A DNA stretch of 64,000 nt from Lineus longissimus (taxonomy: Eukaryota; Nemertea; Pilidiophora; Heteronemertea; Lineidae), in assembly GCF_910592395.1 (NCBI RefSeq), contig NC_088318.1:8992349-9056348 (forward strand). The letters are read 5' to 3'. Made by a program: the position numbers and the translations under genes. Within the stretch, counting starts at the first letter, position 1; the number at the start of each line of letters is the position of its first letter. Under the pieces are notes generated by a model. It made no database searches, was not told the origin of the DNA, and saw nothing but the letters and a program-made list of their open reading frames with translations. Of the stretch, positions 10,129 to 20,958 are shown piece by piece.

Positions 10129-11920
10129 CAGCAGATTTGCTAATGTCACACTGTTGGGCAAAATGGTTGTCACCCCTGCGATGGCAGATATGATTTCATA
10201 TCCATTTTAAATTTATTTTGATATGGTAAACATTAATGAGTGGAAACTTTGCAGTTGTACACACATGGTATTAGCGAGTGTTTTTGGACCACAAAATTGC
10301 ACATGTTTGCCATCAATTGCTTATTAATTGACATTTTATCTACGAAGGCTCATCAGGGACCTAAACTATGGAAAACATCTTTGTCATTGTTTCACTCTGT
10401 TCTCTCCATCTTAACAGATTTGATTGTCCAAATCGATAGGAATTGCACAATTTGGTAATTTCTCACTCCTTGCATACCTAATATCGCGTATTGCCCCCAC
10501 GGGCTGCAATGAGCACTGCAATTCGTCGGGACATGCTTGTGACGAGGCTTTGTATCCTTCGTTGGGAGATTTCGCCCCAAATACGGACAATTGCATCACC
10601 AAGGTCGGCAAGGTTCTGAGGCTGAGGGTCCAAATTTTCGAGTTCTCTGCCGATATGGTCCCACAGGTGCTCTATGGGGTTCATATCCGGGCTGTAAGGA
10701 GGCCAGTCCAGACGGTTGATGTCTTGTTCGTGCAAGAAATTGTTCACTATTGCTGCTCTGTGGGGTCTGGCGTTGTCGTCTGCTAGTGTCAAGTTGTTGC
10801 TGAAGTGGGCCCTTGCTTCTGGCAACACGTGATCTCGGAGGATCTCCAAGTGGAGGAGACCATTTACATTTTGCTCTAGGATGCGGACTGCAGTTTTTCC
10901 ATGATAATGAATGGCGCCCCAGATATGGACTGAACCACCTCCAAATGGAACACGCAGGCCTACACAGTCTTCCCGAAGCTGCTCGCCTGGTAATCAACGA
11001 ACTCTGACCCTGCCATCAACACGGAACAGCAAGAAACGGGACTCGTCACCAAAGACGATGTGGCGCCACATTTCGTCTGGCACGTCAGCATGCGCTCTCG
11101 CCCACAGAAGCCGTCGACGTTTAGCTGCATCTGTCAATTGTGGACAGACTACCTGCATGATACCCGGCAGCAATCAGCCTACGGTTTACTGTTGTCCGAC
11201 TAGCGTCAACATTATCCAGGTTGTGCCAGTCATTGCGCAGCTGTGTCGTCGTTTTCTTACGATCTGCACGGCAACGATGCAAGAGATGACGGTCGTCTCT
11301 TTCATTAGAGATGCAAGGATGACCAGTAGATCTCCCAACGTTAACATTACCGTCCTGTCGCCACTTCGAAATTCATCTTTGCACCGTCCTTTTCGAAAGT
11401 CCCATCACTTCGGCGATGGCGCCAGGACCTTGCCCGCTGCGCCACCTTCTAATGGCCTCTCCTTGCTGAATTTGGCTGTATGGGCCGGGCATGACAAGTT
11501 CTGCATTGGCTGGTCAAGAAAATCCAATAGGATTGCATTGGTTAACCAGGAGAATGCACGAACACCTAGTCGGCTGTGGACTAGGCATAGGACCGAAAGG
11601 ACATGGTCAGCAGAAACACTCCTTTTATAGTGTCTTATTACATCACACGACTGCCATACCCTGTGACGAAATTGAATTAGGTCACTCATGTCAATTTCAA
11701 TCTAAGAATGAAAGAAACCTGACCATGATTGTAGAGAAATATGGATATAAACCTGAAACTCACAATTTGCTATAGGGGTGACAACCATTTTGCCCAACAG
11801 TGTACTTCAGTTGTTTCATGTTGCTAGAATAGACTTCTATTTCAACCCGCATTGAATCCAGAGCAGATGGATCACTGAAATTAAACCATCGTATGTCAGA
11901 CTTGATATCCAAGAAACAAC
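10129..11920 (-). CDS. KDZ-like gene, exon 13, split by a Tc1 element
   Basis: Acceptor TTAACTAG|GTTG at 11,920; donor CTG|GTAAGC at 10,129. The first piece (11,803-11,920) reads CFLDIKSDIRWFNFSDPSAL then DSMRVEIEVYSSNMKQLK, entering in phase 1 from exon 12. The last piece (10,129-10,148) continues as SNISKSA and joins exon 14 in phase 1. Between them is a complete 1,654-bp Tc1 element in an apparent TA target. A one-base mismatch remains at the insertion point. Confidence 0.65.
10149..10177 (+). repeat. Tc1 terminal inverted repeat, left
   Basis: 29 bp, exact reverse complement of 11,774-11,802. Confidence 0.93.
10478..11492 (-). pseudogene. Tc1-type DD34E transposase, broken
   Basis: Start MPGPYSQIQQGEAIRRW at 11,492 and end NTRY at 10,478 give about 338 codons, the usual Tc1 length. 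An N-terminal helix-turn-helix (GLSKRTVQR) is followed by a stop and several frameshifts. The catalytic triad is visible: GDESRF, then LADDNARPHRA, then DMNPIEHLWD, with 34 residues between the second Asp and the Glu. The intact 3' part is a 123-codon ORF from 10,849. The enzyme would cut and paste the element at TA; this copy cannot make it. Confidence 0.9.
11774..11802 (-). repeat. Tc1 terminal inverted repeat, right
   Basis: 29 bp, exact reverse complement of 10,149-10,177. Confidence 0.93.
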
Positions 11921-12594
11921 CTAGTTAATCATGCACATAAATTTGTACTGTACTATACTGTACTTGTGCGGCGGAGTTTTAAATGTTAAATTACATTCAA
12001 GGCATCACCTCTATGACAATTTATCAACCACAATGTCATTATGTACAGACCTCCCATCAACTGGTCCGAATCATGAGATGATGGTGCTTCCATCAGTTGA
12101 CATTTATCCTGAAATCCGAACAATCTCTTACCAAGCACTGTTCACATTCCGTCGCCTCTCCGATCTCCCACTTATAACAGCTGAAAAATGAAGATACATG
12201 AATCTATTAGGCATCATTCTAATAATGGAAGTAAATAAACAACAACCAGGGCCATGGTACTCACCTGTTTGCACTTTGGTAGACATTGTCACATATAATT
12301 CCAAAAATGATTCAGGATAACACATTAGTTTATCAACAAATTCACAATAATTTATGCAATTGCAACTTCAGGGTTGTGTGACTAAATGAAGTAGGAGAGA
12401 AAATAACAATTGCAACAATCTCTGCTATGGATCTTCATCGTTTAAGGGTGATATATAATGTAAAATTGCAGAACTAAAGGAATACTGTCATGCTCAGAAA
12501 GTTGTGGTCAACCTGAGGCCTGCCAGGCAACTATAGCAGACACTAGAATGGGGCTCAAATTAGTTTCCAAGGGTTAAAAATACACAAATCTTAC
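11921..12594 (-). other. Intron between exons 12 and 13
   Basis: No transposon boundary recognised. A possible alternative exon ending ACAG|GTGAGT at 12,265 is noted under rejected items. Nothing else is supported. Confidence 0.45.
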
Positions 12595-12712
12595 CTTTGG
12601 CAAATTCCTGGACCTCAGATTTCCAGTCACTGTATTTTGGTTGGCATTTAACATTTGATTTTTTCAAGGCTTCTGACAACTCTTTTTCCAGCTTTTCAAT
12701 CTTAATGAAGCA
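12595..12712 (-). CDS. KDZ-like gene, exon 12
   Basis: Acceptor ATCTAATTTCAG, donor AAAG|GTAAGA. Reads CFIKIEKLEKELSEALKKSN then YSDWKSEVQEFAK with no interruption, a charged coiled-coil region. In phase with exon 11 (0) and exon 13 (1). Confidence 0.8.
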
Positions 12713-12777
12713 CTGAAATTAGATATTTTCTTACTACATGAAACCGAGTACAACATGCAACCAGCACACTTTTCTAC

Positions 12778-12936
12778 GGTATACGGTAAAAAAGGTACAG
12801 GAAAAAAAGGTACGGAAATAAAGGTACAGGAAATAAAGGTACATGAAATAAAAGTACTGGAAATAAAGGTACCGGAAAAAAAGGTACCGGAAAAAAAGGT
12901 ACCGGAAAAAAAGGTACACAAAATGGCATAAATAGG
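12778..12936 (+). repeat. Left arm of foldback element: 15-bp minisatellite
   Basis: About ten variants of GGAAATAAAGGTACC / GGAAAAAAAGGTACC. The inverse complement lies at 20,446-20,600. Family-1 copy C is inserted at the inner edge of this arm; the arm resumes at 19,741 with GGTACACAATTTTTTTTAAG. Confidence 0.8.
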
Positions 12937-12940
12937 TAAA

Positions 12941-13427
12941 TGAAATGGCCAGGGCCATTGTGCTCACCTCATGTGGAGGAAAGATGGATAAACAGCATGG
13001 TATTGTGTCATGTAGTGTTAGGTTTGATGTAGGTCCAAGCAATTACAATTTCCTCAAAATGGCCAATTTACAGTACATTCGACCTCCGTGACCTTGAAAA
13101 GTAGGTCAAATCAAAGAAGACCCGGGTGACACATTGAATGGTTGTTAGAATTAGATGTATCTATGATATAAAATTGGTGCCAATCGGGCAAGTAATTACT
13201 AGGAATAATGGCATTTTGAAGAATTTAGGATTTGGCCCCCTCCCTGGAGGCCAAACGGCAAATCAGATCGAACCAAACTTCGGTACCTGAGATCACCTGA
13301 CCAAGGGGTACGTGTGTACTTAATTTGTGATCAATAGTCATTGCAGTTAAGAAACGTGCCATAGTTACGGCCTGACGGCCAATTTACGCCATTTGACCTC
13401 TGTGACCTTGACAAGAAGGTAAAATTA
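12941..13427 (+). mobile_element. Family-1 element copy C, 5' part
   Basis: Head TGAAATGGCCAGGGCC and GCTCACC, then about one and a half units (CCCCCTCCCTGGAGGCC near 13,228, a diverged form of the motif). Interrupted at 13,427 by the family-2 composite; continues at 19,123. Confidence 0.75.
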
Positions 13428-13484
13428 ACAAGAGGCCCAAGGGCCTGGCGCTCAGCTGAGTTGTTGCTGCGTTGTTCATATATA

Positions 13485-14547
13485 CAGTGGAACCCCGGTT
13501 GGCGACCACCCCGGTAACGCGACCACCCCGCTAACGCGACCACGATTCTCCGGTCCCGAATGGTTTCCTCTCTCATTACCATTAAGAGACCCCCGCTAAG
13601 ACGACCACCCCGGTACCCCGACCGCGACCACTGGCTTGGCCGGTCCCAAACTGAAAATCAACCCCGCTAACCCGACCACTAGGCCTAATTGCCGTAATCG
13701 GTCGCGACCGCGGCATAGTAATTAGCACCTCGCTGCCAAGCTTTGTGTAGACGGGGACAATGGCCATGGGAATACATATGAAAACAAAAAATACAATGTG
13801 ATTTTGCAGGTATGATCAATTGTATAAGTGTAAATGAATAAATAAACTTTCCTTTTCTAACGTTTTCATGGTTTGTTTTCATTACTGAGCCAGTTCAGTA
13901 CCAGACATGCGCACTCAGCAGCAGCAAAATCATGTGATTTGCGTGATTTGCATATGAACTTATAATAAACGGCGGGTAGTTTGAAGACCATACTTATGAC
14001 AATAACAAGCTTGCGAGACGTTTGAATGTTTTATGATATGGAGAACTTGGTTGATTTACTACAGTATCATTTTATATTTCTTTAAATATTTTGACTGAAA
14101 ATAGATTTTATTAAAACTGTAGCATTACTCAACTTATCATTCACGTGGAATCATACGACAAGTTTACTTCAATCGTCACAAACAGTCGGGTACATGGAGG
14201 ATGATTCACCAAATTGCCCGCAAATGCGTCACGTCGGGCAGATAATGAAACTTTGTGGATAAAATGAGTTACAAAATTACCTTTTCTAACTCATTCAGAG
14301 AATGTAACATGTAATTTTATCGACGAACTGTTCTTGCGAGGCATGATAACAGAACTTTGGAGCGTGCATCATCTCAATCAGGCAGCGTTGCTATGGTGGT
14401 ACACACGCCATGCAGTCGGCAATTTTGGCGGGAAAAATAATCATGTATTTCGTCTGGGGATTCCCAACCTCGCTAACACGACCACCCCGGTAACACGACC
14501 ACTCCGACCACGGTCCCATGAGTGGTCGTGTTACCGGGGTTCCACTG
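13485..14547. mobile_element. Pogo/Tigger-like non-autonomous element
   Basis: 1,063 bp flanked by TA on both sides. Ends CAGTGGAACCCCGGTT and the inverse GGGGTTCCACTG. Inside each end are repeated CGCGACCACCCCGGTAA-type motifs, probably subterminal protein-binding repeats. No transposase is left. Confidence 0.75.
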
Positions 14548-14549
14548 TA

Positions 14550-15097
14550 TTACATTACTCGTCAAACTCTACTAAACTAAGGACTCAAAGCCTAAGGATA
14601 TTAGCTTCTGGATGTGTAACAGTGAATTACGGTAGACTGGCGCAATCTACTTCAAGCAAGCTCCACCCTTGCAATATGTGCGCAAACAGATAACCTAACC
14701 TATATTGGACCATCAATTCTACACACAGCAACATGATTCATCCTCAGCTGTTACCATAATGATGATGATGATGATCCTTTTCGCAAATTGGTCGTCTTCT
14801 GTCTTTCTTCCATACTTTAGTGCCACCGGATGTAGTCGGCCCTTGTGGAGGGAGCCTTTCAGCACCGCGACACAAGAATCCATGCGAATTGAATCACATG
14901 GAGAGACTAGCCCAATCACCCGCTTTTGGCTGGGTAGAAATGGGTAAATCTCGCAGACTGGACCTTAAACTCTACTGCCGACGTGTGAGGCCGGTCTGAC
15001 AGATGAGTAAGTGGGGTCCCCCTAATGCAGAAGGCACCAGTTTCCCTAACTAAAAGGGTAACATTAACAAAATGCTCCACCCAACTCTATTATTGCC
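14550..15097. other. Filler within the family-2 composite
   Basis: Nothing recognised. Includes a short (ATG)n at 14,759-14,775; ORFs 14,705 and 14,719 overlap on opposite strands and look spurious. Confidence 0.4.
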
Positions 15098-15100
15098 TAA

Positions 15101-15830
15101 AGGCCTGTGTACACTAGTAAAATATTAGCAACATTTTTACATTTCCAGTTGCAACAAATGTTGCAAAAATGTTGCGTAGTGTGTACAGAGCAAAACGCGT
15201 CTTACAACATGTTGTAAAATTGTTGCAAATTAAATGCAATGCAATTTTTTGTTGCATGTTGTAAAAATGTTGCACTCTTCAGCCAATCAGAAATAGGATT
15301 TGCGTCATGTGATCTACCTGAGGTGATGTGACTTGAACAAGAAGCAGGTATAGCAACTCTCAAGTGAGTGTCTTGCTTCGTAGGGTGATGAAACCTTTTC
15401 TAGAAGTTTCATCCATTCGCAGGAAGTTTTTGTATGACGGCTTGTCAGTCAGCCGCAACTCCTTTAACAGGCAGTGGTATGCCCCATGATCCACCCTCAT
15501 TTTGATCCAGGGCCTTGTCCATATTCTTTTTGGTTATTTCGCTGCCTCTTCCGTCTCTCAACAATGACAGCTAAAATTGCTGCAGAAGCACTCAAAACAC
15601 ATCTTCTCTCCTCGGAATCATCCATTTTCCCTCCAAAATACCTATTTCCCTTTGTTCCCACTAAAAAGTTTGCAACAATTTACCAACATGTTGTAAAAAT
15701 GTTGCTAGTTTGTTGCAATTTTGTTGCTAGTGAACACAGGGCCTTGAAGGGCTTGTTGCAAAATTGTTGTAAAAATGTTGGTTAAATGTTGGTAAAATGT
15801 TGCTAATATTTTACTAGTGTACACCCTGCT
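15101..15830 (+). mobile_element. PIF/Harbinger non-autonomous element, copy 1 of a tandem pair
   Basis: 730 bp flanked by TAA (15,098-15,100 and 15,831-15,833). Terminal repeat AGGCCTGTGTACACTAG against AGCAGGGTGTACACTAG. Many GTTGTAAAAATGTTG subterminal motifs. The interior is a diverged version of the transposase fragment seen in copy 2. Confidence 0.85.
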
Positions 15831-15833
15831 TAA

Positions 15834-16666
15834 AGGCCTGTGTACACTAGCAACATTTTTACAACATTTCTCCAACATTCCTTGTTGCAACGCCGTGTTG
15901 GAAAAATGTTGCCAAGTGTGTACAGAGAAAATAATGTTGTAAAAATGTTGGAGAATTGTTGGAAATTTGTTGCAAAAAGAATTGTCTGGTCAATTTGTTG
16001 TTGCAAAAAGAATTGTCTGGTCAATTTGTTGTTGCAAGTTTTTGGTCGTGTTGTAAAAATGTTGCTAAGTGTGCACAGAGCAAAACCAGTTTTCCAACAT
16101 TCTTACAACATCTAATTGATCATGTGATCTACCTGAAGCCATGTGACCAGCCCTAGATGGTCAGTGCAAGTCTTTCTGCAGCAGGTATAGATTTCCTTAA
16201 TTGGGTGTCTTGCTTTGCAATAAGGGGTGAAACCTTAGCAAGGAGTTCCTCAAATGCCCCCTCATCCATTCGCAGGAAGTTCTTACAGGAGGGCTTATCA
16301 CTCATCCTCAACTCCCTCAGCAGGCAATGGTATGCTCCATGCTGCTGCCTCATTTGGATCCACGGCCTGGTCCACAGTCTCTTGACTTCCTTTTTCCTCC
16401 GCCTTTGCCGTCTTGACAAGACAATTGCCAAAACTGTGGCAGAAGCAGCCAAAACATATGTGCTCTCCTTGAATTCATCCATGATTTTCCCACCCAAAAA
16501 AATTTCCCGCTCTGTTTTTACAACAAACTTCCAACATATTCCCAACAAATTTCCAACACTCTTAAAATAGTGTACACAGGGCATGTTGTAAAAATGTTGT
16601 AAAAATGTTGGAGAAATGTTGGAGAAATGTTGGAGAAATGTTGCCAGTGTACACCCTTGCCCTGCT
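15834..16666 (+). mobile_element. PIF/Harbinger non-autonomous element, copy 2 of a tandem pair
   Basis: 833 bp, starts directly after the shared TAA and ends before TTA (16,667-16,669). Same terminal repeats as copy 1. Tandem TGTTGGAGAAA motifs lie at the right end. Carries the 5' part of a Harbinger transposase on the minus strand. Confidence 0.82.
16153..16482 (-). pseudogene. Harbinger transposase, N-terminal fragment
   Basis: Starts MDEFKESTYVL, then a hydrophobic stretch, RRQRRRKKEVKRLWTRPWIQ, MRQQHGAYHCLLRELR, NFLRMDEGAFEELLAKVSPL and IAKQDTQLRKSIPAAERLAL. RPW-x5-QHGAYH-x-LL-EL and FRM-x-x-x-x-FEELL are the conserved N-terminus of HARBI1/PIF nucleases. The DDE domain is missing, so this is a deletion derivative used only by autonomous relatives. 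Confidence 0.88.
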
Positions 16667-16669
16667 TTA

Positions 16670-17164
16670 GTCAAGTGAAACTCTTAACAAACCTTAGCAG
16701 AATGCCACCATTGAAATGTTGATAGCAAGTAAAAACTTTAAACAGATTTTTTTAACCAACTGCCACATGCGGTTTTCTTTATTTAGTCAATTTTGAGGTA
16801 AGTATTACAGAATGAAATACTTGGAATACTAGAATTGACTTGCTCTTCTGATGATTGCACTGGTGAACACCGAAGTCGATGGGATGTGCAAAGTCATAGC
16901 TCGATCCTCTCTCTTGGTCATCTGATGTGGTCACCAAATATGTTCAAATGCAGCTGCAGATCATTCCTGTCCTGCAAAACACGATGAGGAGATAACATTT
17001 TAATTTTGATAGATAGCTAAGCTAGCCAAGTTTTATATCAAATACAAGGCCAACAACAACTGATAAGGCGCTAGGGCCGAATGATCAAAGAAGTTCATTG
17101 ATCTGATTTGGAATACATTGTGATAAGAGCGATGAATCGGCCCCGTTTGAAGCATTGTGCTATG
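16670..17164. other. Filler within the family-2 composite
   Basis: No recognisable gene or repeat end. Confidence 0.4.
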
Positions 17165-17166
17165 TA

Positions 17167-18212
17167 CAGTGGGCTTGTGGTATTCGACTCGATGACTCGA
17201 CGACGCGATGACTCGATGACGCGATCAAGTTGGAATCTTTTTAAAGAATATCACTGCCTGGACTGTAATTTATACATAGAATCATAAGTGGAGGAAAATA
17301 AAAAAGAACCGATCATTACCAACCCCTTTCCAGCTGTTTTCACCGTATCTAATCCGACCATTTTTCGTTTCCTACAAGTTCGCATTTTTGATAAAACCAT
17401 GCGCCATGTTGCTATGCAAGCTTACCGTCATACAGCTGAATACACCTAAATATAGCTGGTTCAGATCAACCTCCTACCCAGGTTCTTTACGAGCAGAAAT
17501 TCCAATGTTAAAATGACACGCGAGTTCCTGGAGACAAGGTTGGCTCTGGATGTCCGTTCAGCACGGCAATATTAAATGTCCTATACACCTTTCCAGAATT
17601 GGGGCGCTGAGTGTCCGAAATAGTGATGTCATAAGGGGAAACTAGGCCTGTGGTGGAGGGACAAAGGAGATAGTCATGGTTGACCAACACACTTGGATGC
17701 CTTTAATGACGGACAAGGGGGAAAAAGTTAGTTCCAATGCAAGCCACCAATTTCGGAAAGCATGTATAGGGGCTGATGTATTGGGGGGGGGGGGGGGGGG
17801 GCAGATGTCAAGGGGCGGAAGAGGGACTGAGTGACTGAGTCTAAAAAACTGCACATATGCGAAATTCCGATTGTTGACAGACTACCACATGACATCTGAC
17901 ATTGGCCACTAGAAGCTTGTTTGTCAATTAAATCTCCGGTCATTTTGCATGCTATGAAACTTCCGCGAGTCCTTTAAATATCAAAATCAATCGCGGGGAC
18001 CAATCTTCAGTGGCCATGGCTGGGGGGGGGGGGGGCACATCCTTCCACATACCGTAGCTGGGTATGGGAAGGCCGAGCTAAAACCTCTGCTGTTGCAGCG
18101 GTAGCCCGGAGACCAGGATCATGGGATTCCGTATTTTAGCAAAATCCATAGCAACGATCGCGTCATCGAGCCATCGCGTCGTCGAGTCATCGAGTCGAAT
18201 ACCACAAGCCTG
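17167..18212. mobile_element. TA-target element with long inverted repeats
   Basis: 1,046 bp between TA dinucleotides. Terminal repeats of about 50 bp, GCTTGTGGTATTCGACTCG then repeated GATGACTCGACGACGCGA motifs. Probably a mariner/pogo-type non-autonomous element. Contains one copy of the 185-bp repeat (17,581-17,767) and two G runs (17,781-17,800 and about 18,023-18,036). Confidence 0.75.
17581..17767 (-). repeat. Dispersed 185-bp repeat, copy 1
   Basis: Reverse complement of 42,280-42,465 and 54,721-54,907, with few differences over the whole length. Class unknown; no RNA polymerase III boxes seen. Confidence 0.85.
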
Positions 18213-18214
18213 TA

Positions 18215-18840
18215 CAGTGTGCATGTGTCAGTTTGTATCAGCTATCACATTTATTGTTTGTTGACATTTCAAATCGCCGGAGTCGGTCCTCAATTACACT
18301 GTTTATGAACATTGGCAACCTTACCCCGGATGATATCAGAACGATGTTTATTATTGTCTTGTTTATTCACATTAGTTCTGCTATGTGACAAGAGTTATTT
18401 GTTGAGTAATCCATGATTTAAAACCGGACTTTGACATCGTTTCTCAGACCAAGCTGCATTTCGCAGATCGTTTTTCAACGATCGTCGACGAACTATTTCA
18501 AATTAATCACATCCAATTAAACAATCCAAGCCTTCCCTAATGTCATCAACATGCAATAACACAAGCAGCCAAATATTATCGCCTATGAAATTGTGAATTT
18601 AATGAGAACTTACCTCTGAATTGACAGAACGTGATCTATTCCATAGCATGGTCTCCTTACGTCTGAACTGCCCAGACTCCGAGACGTGACGTTCGCAGCA
18701 CGTGTGATTGCACGTGGGATAACTCGCGCGAAATTTAAAATGCTCCTCTTGGGGGGTGCTCACTAAATTGCGCCAGTAACACCACCTTGTGAGAAATTCA
18801 TGAACCACGCCTATTGATAATGAAAGAGAAAGCTTTGCTC
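18215..18840. other. Filler within the family-2 composite
   Basis: No recognisable gene. The last part, to 19,122, resembles the family-2/4 body (GCCACCTAGTGGCC, TTTTGAAACGTGCC, GACAGACAGACAGACGGAC). Confidence 0.4.
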
Positions 18841-19122
18841 TATAAGATTAGAATTGATTCATGATCCCAAACTTAAAGAATTAGGAGAAATCAGCTGCTG
18901 GAAAAGTTTTTGGAAAATTTCGCTCGGTGCCACCTAGTGGCCAAACCGCTCATCCTGCCGGACCCACATTTGGTCTATTCAGGAGTCCTGAAGGGTCTCA
19001 ACCGTAAAATCTATTGCCTATCCGCCATAGTTTTGAAACGTGCCTGTTTAACGGACAGACAGACAGACGGACATTCATTCTACCATTTACTCATATGAAT
19101 AGCTCAGCTTGTCAGCTGAGCT

Positions 19123-19740
19123 AAAAACCTGTGTGACATATACTGTATGGTGGTTAGATGTACCCATGATATCAAATTGGTGGCAATCGGGCAAGAAGTT
19201 AAGGAATAATCACATTTTTAAGGTTTTTGGATTTTGCCTCCTGGTGGTCAAGTGGTGAATCATATTGGACCAAACTTCAATCCCTGAGATAACCTGACTA
19301 AGGGGTAAATGTGTACTAAATTTGGAATCAATAGTCATTGCAGTTTAGAAACATGCCATCGTTACATCCTAACGGCCAATTTACACCATTTGACCTCTGT
19401 GACCTTGATAAGTAGGTCAAATCGAAAACCCGTATGATATGTGATGTATCCTTGCTGGGAGTACCTACCATAAAATTTTTATTGAAAACGAATCATTAAT
19501 AAGAGACATATCACACTTTTTATGTTTAAAGTTTTAGCCCCCTGGTGGCCAAGTCATGAACCAGACCGGACTGAAATTCAGTGTCAGAGTACCTCTGACC
19601 TAGGGGGTCATGTGTACAAAGTTTCAAGTTCATAGCACAAGTGGTTAGGAAACGTGCCACACAGGATACGGACGACGACGACGACGACGACGACGGACAC
19701 AGGGCTATCGTATAGACTCCCCTAAAGGTGAGCCAAAAAG
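19123..19740 (+). mobile_element. Family-1 element copy C, 3' part
   Basis: Resumes the unit cut at 13,427, with GGTGG motifs near 19,239 and 19,540, an (ACG)n run at 19,668-19,695 and the tail GGTGAGCCAAAAAG. Confidence 0.8.
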
Positions 19741-20445
19741 GTACACAATTTTTTTTAAGAATATTATTCTCTTCAACTGGTTCAGACTCGGCCTATGTCT
19801 TAATCTTTTCTTGCCCATTTTTCTTCTTCTGTGACTAAGGTGGTGCCTTAAAATAGTTTAATATATTGCAGCCAATTTTGTTACGGAATGAATTTGAGGA
19901 AAATCCATGGAAAAAGTTGCCCAACAGGGGAGCTGATGTTTTTTTTGGTAATAACTACATTCATGTTCTTTTAAATTTTAAAAGACTCGAGTCGTATTCT
20001 TATTAGGGGCGGATCCAGGATCTTGGGAAAGGGGGGGGGGGGGGCGCACCTGGCATCCTACCTGGCATTTCACATTACGATTCTCGCTAATTTCCCTAAA
20101 TAGCTTGTGTTTGGTCTTAAATCTAATAATTTGTCTGTTAAGACCTAATTGGCCAGACACATTGTTAATTGGGTCCAGCTCTACGATGAATGTTAATTGA
20201 TTAATGGCAATTTAACTTGAACATTGGTACATTTATCAGTTAACCTTTTTGCAGAGGGAATTGTCCTAGAATCTTTACAATCATCATGATCTTGATAGCC
20301 GTGTTTTCACTATTGAAAACCATAACTGTATACTGGACATTTGATATACCTATTTCTAAGGCCTATGCAATGCCTACGCAACAAATAAAGTTAAAGTTAT
20401 GAATAGAAAAAGAGAGAATTCAAATGATATTTTAAAAAAAATTGT
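19741..20445. repeat. Loop and inner arms of the foldback element
   Basis: GGTACACAATTTTTTTTAAG at the left edge is repeated inverted at 20,428-20,446. The rest (about 650 bp) is non-coding and includes a run of G at 20,031-20,044. Confidence 0.7.
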
Positions 20446-20600
20446 GCACCTTTTTTACCTATTTATACTTATTTTTCCAGTACCTTTTTTCCGGTACCTT
20501 TATTTCCGGTACTTTTAGTTCCTGTACCTTTATTTCCTGTACCTTTATTTCCGTACCTTTTTTCATGTACCTTTATTACCTAGATTCCTTTTCTACGATG
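20446..20600 (-). repeat. Right arm of foldback element: 15-bp minisatellite
   Basis: TTTCCGGTACC-type 15-base units, inverse of 12,778-12,936. Confidence 0.8.
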
Positions 20601-20860
20601 GCATTGCATTGCAAAGATAATCTACTAAACCAATCCGGGCAAGTGACATCACACCAAACTAAAGTGTTATCCATCAGGGTAGAATGTGTGACGAGTGCTT
20701 CGGGTATCCTGATTTTCAATCTGTTAATTCCAAGTAAGGCCTAATCTATGCATAATTATCAGGCTAATAATGATGTGCATCTTGCACTAAATATATGCAC
20801 AGATGAGATCTGCAAGACCAAACCAAATTTAGAAATTAGCGACTCAAAAAAAACTCTCAC

Positions 20861-20952
20861 CTTTTTGTACCTGTGAGCTAGAAATCGATGCAATTTATAA
20901 ATCTTCTTCCTATTCCAATACAGTGCATGGGCTGTCAGCTGTTCCTCTCTAC
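20861..20952 (-). CDS. KDZ-like gene, exon 11
   Basis: Acceptor CATCTTAG, donor AAG|GTGAGAG. Reads REEQLTAHALYWNRKKIYKL then HRFLAHRYKK, the helical region after the KDZ core. It leaves in phase 0 and matches exon 12, 8.1 kb away. The head of family-1 copy D lies only 6 bases upstream of the exon. Confidence 0.75.
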
Positions 20953-20958
20953 CTAAGA

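Larger units (their letters stand above)
10149..11802 (-). mobile_element. Tc1-type DNA transposon, full length, inactive
   Basis: 1,654 bp with exact 29-bp terminal inverted repeats starting CACTGTTGGGCAAAATGG. The right side is followed by TA; the left TA is mutated to CA. The transposase lies on the minus strand. It interrupts exon 13 of the KDZ-like gene. Confidence 0.92.
13428..19122 (+). mobile_element. Family-2 Helitron-like composite inserted in copy C
   Basis: Begins (A)CAAGAGGCCCAAGGGCCT with GCTCAGCTGA and ends with stem-loop TAGCTCAGCT/AGCTGAGCTA followed by AA. Comparison with intact family-1 copies shows it splits one repeat unit between AAATTA and AAAACCTG without a long target duplication. 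5.7 kb, mostly made of other elements inserted into it: a pogo-like element, two Harbinger elements and a TA-target element. Confidence 0.7.

Noticed and set aside
10596-11630. Plus-strand ORFs over the Tc1 element, up to 239 aa
   Set aside because: Antisense shadows of the transposase; no domain on the plus strand.
12265-12350. Possible minus-strand exon ending ACAG|GTGAGT (EFVDKLMCYPESFLELYV)
   Set aside because: No good acceptor, and exons 12 and 13 join in phase without it. Could be an alternative exon.
13331-13882. Short minus-strand ORFs
   Set aside because: Fall over junctions of family-1, family-2 and pogo-like ends.
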